Shown here: positions 58,359 to 64,000 of the stretch, one piece after another | How positions within the stretch are numbered: position 1 is the first letter of the stretch | How the letters are laid out: the number at the start of each line of letters is the position of its first letter | Assembly (NCBI GenBank): GCA_905116865.2 | Contig: CAJHNH020007957.1 | Span: forward strand, 62,001-126,000 | Source of the DNA: Candidula unifasciata | Taxonomy: Eukaryota; Mollusca; Gastropoda; Stylommatophora; Geomitridae | Length of the DNA: 64,000 nt | Reading direction: 5' to 3' | Notes under the pieces: model-generated | Database searches by the model: none | What the model was told of the DNA's origin: nothing | Seen by the model: only the letters and a program-made list of their open reading frames with translations | Translations under genes and position numbers: made by a program

Positions 58359-58527
58359 ATCATTGCAGGCATTTTCCCGGTGGCCCAGGTGAAAGAGCCT
58401 TATTCTGTAGTGGGATATTTGGCTCAGCGATTGAACCTGCCCAAACTTTTGAAGGTAACTCCCCCTGATTGTGAAACCCCAGACGAACTCAAGGACTACA
58501 AATGGACAGCATTTGATATTTGCCAAG
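58359..58527 (+). CDS. GNL1: GNL1 exon 11
   Basis: Reads IIAGIFPVAQVKEPYSVVGY, then LAQRLNLPKLLKV and DYKWTAFDICQ. Human has VLAGIYPIAQIQEPYTAVGY and WDICEAWAEKRG. This is the conserved C-terminal part of the permuted GTPase. Starts in phase 0, ends in phase 1. Acceptor TCCACGTGTAG; donor GTCAGT. Confidence 0.96.
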
Positions 58528-58639
58528 GTCAGTATTGTCTTGACATCAACATGAGAATACCAGTCCAATGTTGACTTCCTGTGTGTGTTCAGGGACCTCG
58601 TTGAAAAGAAACATTAGATAGTAACAGATGATTAATTTT

Positions 58640-58760
58640 GAGTTTGCTGAAATCACATGTGCTGGAGCGGAAAGGCGCAGATAATGCAGCCTAGCTGTAA
58701 ACCACACTACAATGTGCCAAACCCTCTTTTGAGGGTTAATACAGAGGAGGAAGAGAAAAA
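58640..58760 (+). repeat. SINE-like repeat, family C
   Basis: GAAAGGCGCAGATAATGCAGC, CTAGCTGTAAACCACACTAC and CTCTTTTGAGGGTTAATACAG with a GAGGAGGAAGAG tail. GNL1 intron 11. No poly-G head here. Confidence 0.6.
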
Positions 58761-58859
58761 TCCAACATGGACAATCTATAATCTATATCCCCGGATATAG
58801 TTCAAAGTTCATGTTTGGGTCAGTGTGTCAGAGCATGAAGTAAAAGGTCAGGGGCCCTG

Positions 58860-59010
58860 TTTGGCAGATTAACACATCAGGCACATCTTGCTAAACCCGT
58901 ACATTTAGACTGTTGGGCACTCGATGGGTGATTCAGTCAGCATCATGCTGGTCACCTCTACTTCCCAGGACATTTCCTTGTAACCATTTTGGGCTGGGTC
59001 ACCCTAAGAG
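58860..59010 (-). repeat. SINE family S, diverged, minus strand
   Basis: GCATCATGCTGGTCACCTCT, ACTTCCCAGGAC and TAACCATTTTGGGCTGGG are the reverse complement of the family body. Confidence 0.45.
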
Positions 59011-59194
59011 GGAGCTTGACGGGGAAAGTAGGAATACATTTGAAACTTTGTTTACTGGTTGTCTTTTGTTCTGAAGAAAGCTGTTGAGCTGAAATACCCA
59101 TGTTGACTTTGAGGTCTTGTGGTTGTAAAGCTCTCTAGTTTACAACAACAAAAAGTAAAAGACCTTTTTCCACACCTTCAGGCGTGCTGAGAAT

Positions 59195-59300
59195 ATATGG
59201 CTAGATCTAGATTTTATAGACCAATCGGCACTTGGTGGCTGATGTTGTCAACAATCACACCGGCCGCCTTTACTTCCCAGATCTGTCTGGTGGCCATGAA
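59195..59300 (-). repeat. SINE family S, body start, minus strand
   Basis: GATTTTATAGACCAATCGGC, CACTTGGTGGCTGATGTTG and CTTTACTTCCCAGATCTGTC match the family in reverse. Its ATGTAAGGCTGGGTCAGCC part continues as the 27-bp array. Confidence 0.65.
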
Positions 59301-59700
59301 AGGCTGGGTCAGCCTGGTAGCCATGTAAGGCTGGGTCAGCCTGGTAGCCATGTAAGGCTGGGTCAGCCTGGTAGCCATGTAAGGCTGGGTCAGCCTGGTA
59401 GCCATGTAAGGCTGGGTCAGCCTGGTAGCCATGTAAGGCTGGGTCAGCCTGGTAGCCATGTAAGGCTGGGTCGGCCTGGGAGCCATGTAAGGCTGGGTCG
59501 GCCTGGGAGCCATGTAAGGCTGGGTCGGCCTGGGAGCCATGTAAGGCTGGGTCGGCCTGGGAGCCATGTAAGGCTGGGTCGGCCTGGGAGCCATGTAAGG
59601 CTGGGTCAGCCTGGGTAAGGTGGGTCAGCCTGGTAGCCATGTAAGGCTGGGTCAGCCTGGTAGCCATGTAAGGCTAAGTCAGCCTGGTAGCCAAGGTCAG
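59290..59700. repeat. 27-bp minisatellite grown from a SINE, about 14 units
   Basis: Units TGGTAGCCATGTAAGGCTGG plus GTCAGCC. The first unit is part of the SINE sequence just upstream. Two sub-blocks differ (CAGCCTGGTAG versus CGGCCTGGGAG). Confidence 0.93.
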
Positions 59701-59891
59701 CCTGGTAGCCAAGGTTATTTAGAAAGTCCAGCTCTGTCTGGACCTCAACACTCGACCTTGTGATCCACCGGCCAGTGAAGCTGTTCAGTAGCGCTTTGTT
59801 TTTGTTTATTCATTTAAGAGAAGCAGAAGAAACTGTTGAAATCTGAGGTTTTATATAACTCATCCGTATTTCTCTCGCTTTGTCTCCCCAG

Positions 59892-60032
59892 CATGGGCAA
59901 TAAAGTGTGGCTTCACCACCTCTAGGGCTGGCCGACCTGACACGTATAGGGCAGCCAATCAGATTCTCAGACTTGCTGCTGAAGGTCAGCTGTGTTTATG
60001 TTTCAGACCGCCAGACTATGCGGCCCAGTTGG
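59892..60032 (+). CDS. GNL1: GNL1 exon 12
   Basis: Reads AWAIKCGFTTSRAGRPDTYR, then AANQILRLAAEGQLCLCFRP and PDYAAQLG. Human has DVYRAANSLLRLAVDGRLSL and CFHPPGYSEQ. It is the last folded part of the protein. Phase 1 in, phase 1 out; consensus donor GTAAGT. Confidence 0.96.
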
Positions 60033-60654
60033 GTAAGTAGTATTTCTGTAACATTTGACTACTTTATTTAAACAAAAATAAATAATTAATGGTGTGGGTA
60101 ATGTAAAGATATTTAATTGCTCGTATATTCAAACTAAACTACTGGAGGTAATTTGCCTAGAGAAACCACACAACAGCCAGGGGATGCTGGGGTTGGTTCT
60201 GCAGCGTCCTGTAAAGGATACACAATTAACCATGTTCAAACTAGAAGTATAGGTTATGTATTTATTAGATTGTGCTGAGAATTGTGCGCTAAAATCAGGC
60301 TTTAGACTTCTCGTTGCCGTCAGTCGAGCTGGTCAGATGTTTTCTGGTTGACTGTGGTATACCTTCACCATTGACTCGCCCAACTAATAAACTTCACTGG
60401 GTTCATATGTTGGCCATGTATTCAGTCAGTCAGTCAGCCAGCATACCTTTGCAGAACATCATTATCTTCACTGCACGCCTGAAAGACTCTTTCTCGAGCC
60501 AGTTCTCCAGCCCTGTGTGCTTTCATTGCCAGTGCATCTTCAGTGTCCTGTCTCCACATTCATAGAAGTTGGCGTCGTTATCCAGAAACATCACCCTCCG
60601 TCACCATTCTCTCCAGACCACACTGGTGCTTGACATGTTGAAAATACTTCAAAA

Positions 60655-61202
60655 GAGGCTGTTGATGATGAGCCAGTTCTCCTTGATGTTCAAGAGGCTG
60701 TTGATGATGAGCCAGTTCTCCTTAATGTTCAAGAGACTGTTGATGATGAGCCAGTTCTCCTTGATGTTCAAGAGGCTGTTGATGATGAGTCAGTTCTCCT
60801 TGATGTTCAAGAGGCTGTTGATGATGAGCCAGTTCTCCTTGATGTTCAAGAGACTGTTGATGATGAGCCAGTTCTCCTTGATGTTCAAGAGGCTGTTGAT
60901 GATGAGCCAGTTCTCCTTGATGTTCAAGAGGCTGTTGATGATGAGCCAGTTCTCCTTGATGTTCAAGAGGCTGTTGATGATGAGCCAGTTCTCCTTGATG
61001 TTCAAGAGGCTGTTGATGATGAGTCAGTTCTCCTTGATGTTCAAGAGGCTGTTGATGATGAGTCAGTTCTCCTTGATGTTCAAGAGGCTGTTGATGATGA
61101 GCCAGTTCTCCTTGATGTTCAAGAGGCTGTTGATGATGAGCCAGTTCTCCTTGATGTTCAAGAGGCTGTTGATGATGAGCCAGTTCTCCTTGATGTTCAT
61201 TC
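60655..61202 (+). repeat. 39-bp minisatellite, 14 units
   Basis: Units GAGGCTGTTGATGATGAGCC plus AGTTCTCCTTGATGTTCAA. One + frame reads EAVDDEPVLLDVQ repeats, acidic and open. The unit is a multiple of three, so open frames are expected. It may be non-coding. Confidence 0.95.
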
Positions 61203-61419
61203 AGGTCCTGCAGGATGTCAACATATTTGTGTCTCCTTGGTTCACAGAGAGAGAGAGAGACAACTAAACTCATGGGTTGACTATTGACACATGGGCCAGT
61301 TGACCAATCCTTGTAGTTGACAGATATGTTGACCTGGGTTTGTGAAGACTGCTTGACTGAATATCAATGATAATAACATATATAACTTATTGATGGGTGA
61401 GGACCCCTTTTCCACGCCT

Positions 61420-61560
61420 TAGGGCTAGATCTATATTTTATAGATCAGTCGGCACTTGGAGGGTGATGTTGTCAGCATCATGCCGGAGGCTTTTACTTTC
61501 CATGACTTAACCTGGTACCAATTTAAGGCTGGGTCCACCTGGGAGCCAAAGTAAAACATG
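61420..61560 (-). repeat. SINE family S, minus strand
   Basis: GATCAGTCGGCACTTGGAGG, TTTTACTTTCCATGACTTAAC and TTAAGGCTGGGTCCACCTGG match the family body in reverse. The tRNA head is not seen. Confidence 0.6.
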
Positions 61561-61779
61561 AAAAGTAAAGGACAAGAAAAAATCTGGCTAGCCGCTACAC
61601 AATGGTGGCTCCCCAATTGATTGGTACACTTAAATAATATCCAGTTATACTGAGTGCCTTGGTTGGTACAGAAAGAGATCAAGGACGGCTAAAAAGGGTC
61701 AGTTTAAGAATGGTTACATCATCCTGCGGACAACTTCAGCTGCAAAATGTAATCCATAATGAACAACCAGGATCTGCCA

Positions 61780-62085
61780 GGTGTGAGTGAGTTGGCTGGG
61801 TCAAGTAAAGTCTGTCAGGGATCTGCCAGGTGTGAGTTGGCTGGGTCAAGTAAAGTCTGTCAGGGATCTGCCAGGTGTGAGTTGGCTGGGTCAAGTAAAG
61901 TCTGTCAGGGATCTGCCAGGTGTGAGTTGGCTGGGTCAAGTAAAGTCTGTCAGGGATCTGCCAGGTGTGAGTTGGCTGGGTCAAGTAAAGTCTGTCAGGG
62001 ATCTGCCAGGTGTGAGTTGGCTGGGTCAAGTAAAGTCTGTCAAGTATCTACCAGGTGTGAGTTGGCTGGGTCAAGTAAATGTCCC
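61780..62085 (+). repeat. 45-bp minisatellite, 7 units
   Basis: Units GTTGGCTGGGTCAAGTAAAG, TCTGTCAGGGATCTGCCAGG and TGTGA. The words GGCTGGGTC and AAGTAAAG also occur in the SINEs on both sides, so an origin from that family is possible. Confidence 0.95.
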
Positions 62086-62094
62086 TTTACACAC

Positions 62095-62345
62095 TAGTGG
62101 GTGCATCGAGCATATGGGGCTAGACTCTTCATTTGAGAGGTCCATCAGCCCCCCGATAAGTGATGTGGTCAACAACAAGTCAGCCACCTTTACTTTCCAG
62201 GACTTGACCTAGTACCCATTTGAGGCTGGGTCCACCTGGGAGCCAAGATCATGCTTGAAACAAATCTGGAACCTTGCGGATTTGAACCCACAATCTTTGG
62301 ATCTCCAGGCAAGCATCTAGCTACTACACCACGGCAGCTGAGTTG
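62095..62345 (-). repeat. tRNA-headed SINE, family S, minus strand
   Basis: Reverse of the family. The body AACAAGTCAGCCACCTTTAC and TTTGAGGCTGGGTCCACCTG is followed by the head: GATTTGAACCCACAATCTTTG (Box B) and CTAGCTACTACACCACGGC (Box A) in reverse. Confidence 0.7.
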
Positions 62346-63146
62346 GCTGGTTGCTTATGCTATATTGAGGAATAGGGGAAAAAAAGCTTACATCTTTATT
62401 GCCACAGACCTCTGTTTTACTGTAATGGTATGTGACTCGCTGTACGAGCCTCTTACAGACAATCTATCCTACAACACACTAAACCGAACACTCACAGAGT
62501 ACACGCAACAATCTTTAATGCAAATCACATAACAGTAAGTCAGTTGACTTCAAGAGATGTGAATACCCTGACACACCTTCCCGTTCCTGTGGGTAACATC
62601 CAGGTCTGAACCCACACTGCTCTTGATACCCTCTTATCGTATGGTCCTGGACTCCACCAGGATCGTGTAGTGGCCGTGTGCAGAGGATAGGCAGTATCAC
62701 AAAAGCCAGTCCAAAACTAACTTTGATTACCAAAATACCTCAATGCTACTCCTATCTCTCTCCTCCGTGGGTTTTTGTTACATCTTGATAAGTCACGCGA
62801 GGCATTGCAGAAGTCGTAGGCCGTGAAGCGAGGCGTTCCATTCCGCCACGCTTTATCACAGTCTCAGGCTAAACTATAGTTTCCATCGGTCATCCCAGTA
62901 CACACATGGACAGTCATTATTTACTCGTGCAGAGATGCAGGTCACCTGTCAAGCACGTACTAACAATACACTGTGACTGTACAATCAGGACTCTGTACAA
63001 ACAGGACTCTGTACAAACAGGACTGTACAAACAGGACTGTACAAACATGACTGTACAAGCATTACTGTACAAACAGGACTGTATAAACAGCTGAATCATG
63101 AATACTGTATCTAACAACATGACATGATATTAAAGCTGTAGGCCAG
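62346..63146. other. GNL1 intron 12, last part
   Basis: A short CTGTACAAACAGGA-type repeat lies at about 62980-63085. The rest is unrecognised. Confidence 0.45.
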
Positions 63147-63451
63147 TATTACATGACAGGTTTAGTGATGATGATGTTCTGAATGATTCCTCAGAGAAGC
63201 TGATGTCAGACCCTGAAGCCAACCAGTTGATCAACCTTTTCAGCAGCCGTAGCCACGGAAACAGTTCCAACAACCAGGACAGGGATGACCAGATGGGCAG
63301 TGATGATGAGAGTGATGATGAAGATGATGATGCTGATAGGAGCGGGGAGGAAGACGAAGACATTGAGGAGAGTGAAGTGAATAGGAACACAGCAAAGGCA
63401 GGGATATTTGCCCGGCTGCAGGAGCTCAGTGTTGATGAGGAGTCACCCTAG
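63147..63451 (+). CDS. GNL1: GNL1 last exon (acidic C-terminus)
   Basis: Reads FSDDDVLNDSSEKLMSDPEA, NQLINLFSSRSHGNSSNNQD, a DDESDDEDDDADRSGEEDED run and ends GIFARLQELSVDEESP before TAG at 63449-63451. Human GNL1 also ends in an acidic tail and a short NPYALL-like motif. The acceptor at 63147 (GGCCAG) is in phase with exon 12. The acceptor at 63160 (ATGACAG) would need another exon in between. Neither has a good pyrimidine tract, so the 5' edge is uncertain. Confidence 0.82.
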
Positions 63452-63689
63452 GATATTCAGAAGGTTATTCAACAGTTGTTTAGCTCTGATAGAAGTTTGT
63501 AGTCATTGACAAGCTTTCAAGATGTCCCTTGTATTCGGTGATAGGCAGTCTGTCCCATTTATTCCTTGACAAGATTGCAAAATGTTCCCTATATTCTTTG
63601 ACAAGATCGTATTCACATAGACAAGTTTAAAATTGAAAAAAAAAAAAAAAATCTGAATGGCCCCCAGGCCAGGTTAAATTTTGAGTTTC
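63452..63689 (+). other. GNL1 3' flank / probable 3' UTR
   Basis: A poly-A run lies at about 63638-63652. I see no clear AATAAA signal before it. Short direct repeats of TTGACAAGAT are present. Transcript end not determined. Confidence 0.35.
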
Positions 63690-64000
63690 AAGAACTGCAT
63701 CGCAGCACTCAGGGCATTCCCATAAAGCACTCCATCCTCATCTTCAGTAGGGAGCGAAGAGTTCCAGCAATGAAAGTAGCAGTAGCAGATTGTGTCCATC
63801 TTGCATTTCCTCTAAGTGTGACCTGTCGGCCAGATCCCCAGGTCATTCCCCGTTGTTCTTCAGACTGTGATAATCTAAATTGTGCCTCTGCGCTGTTCAC
63901 TTGCGCCCAACGGACCTTGACAACGTCTAGCTTGTCAAGATCTGTTTACCACAGAGTGGTGCAGAACCAGCCAGTCTATCTGCCTGTTTGTTTCCCAACA
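63690..64000 (-). mobile_element. RNase H retroelement family 1, cut by window end
   Basis: 63693-63760 (CATCGCAGCACTCAGGGCATT, CATCTTCAGTAGGGAGCGAAG) matches 6645-6715. On the minus strand from 64000 it reads GNKQADRLAGSAPLC, the post-core RNase H block. The element continues beyond the window. Confidence 0.65.

Larger units (their letters stand above)
60033..63146 (+). other. GNL1: GNL1 intron 12
   Basis: Contains a partial family A repeat (60140-60230), the 39-bp and 45-bp minisatellites and two minus-strand family S SINEs. I could not find an exon for the GTWESHPETTELVVLQ-like segment that follows this point in human GNL1. Confidence 0.6.

Overview
The window looks like eukaryotic, invertebrate DNA, probably from a mollusc. 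Two host genes have canonical GT-AG introns, protein coding is sparse, and most of the remaining sequence is minisatellites and transposable-element fragments. The mollusc call is an inference from the mix of repeats (RTE, R2-like, RNase H-bearing and Penelope-like retroelements, tRNA-headed SINEs and a SPIN-like hAT). I cannot name the species. There are no bacterial-type operons, CRISPR arrays or rRNA genes.

Host genes, both on the + strand. (1) PLPP6-like, two exons at 19779-20082 and 23567-23949: a small membrane phosphatase of the PAP2 family with all three catalytic motifs. (2) GNL1, a circularly permuted GTPase of the YlqF/YawG type. It is assembled here from 13 exons plus a probable 21-nt microexon between 36039 and 63451. 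Exon 1 is too short to show up as a long ORF and was recognised by its basic N-terminus. Intron phases agree throughout, except that exon 10 lacks one base exactly at the G3 motif (57226-57228). The coding length with that base counted is about 649 codons, against 607 in human.

Layout. 1-19.7 kb: transposon graveyard with two SINE families, an R2-like retroelement with an internal duplication, RTE 3' ends with GAT tails, RNase H fragments, very long GATA and GACA arrays, and a TIR element with an 8-bp target duplication nested in an older repeat. 19.7-24 kb: the PLPP6 gene, whose intron holds a 101-bp satellite with a three-unit higher-order pattern. 24-36 kb: intergenic, with SINEs, a 53-bp array, a 29-bp array split by a retroelement, and a long CAGT/CAAT-based array. 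36-63.5 kb: GNL1, whose introns hold TIR elements with telomere-like motifs, a SPIN-like hAT expanded into a 32-bp array, a Penelope-like element split by a 1.1-kb GT-AG segment, and a minisatellite in most of the larger introns. 63.5-64 kb: start of another RNase H retroelement on the minus strand.

The strongest theme is that several minisatellites have grown inside transposable elements, sometimes keeping the element's reading frame. I found no new multi-gene biological system. The items most worth a second look are the GNL1 frame break, the SPIN-derived array, the telomere-motif-bearing TIR family and the split Penelope-like element.
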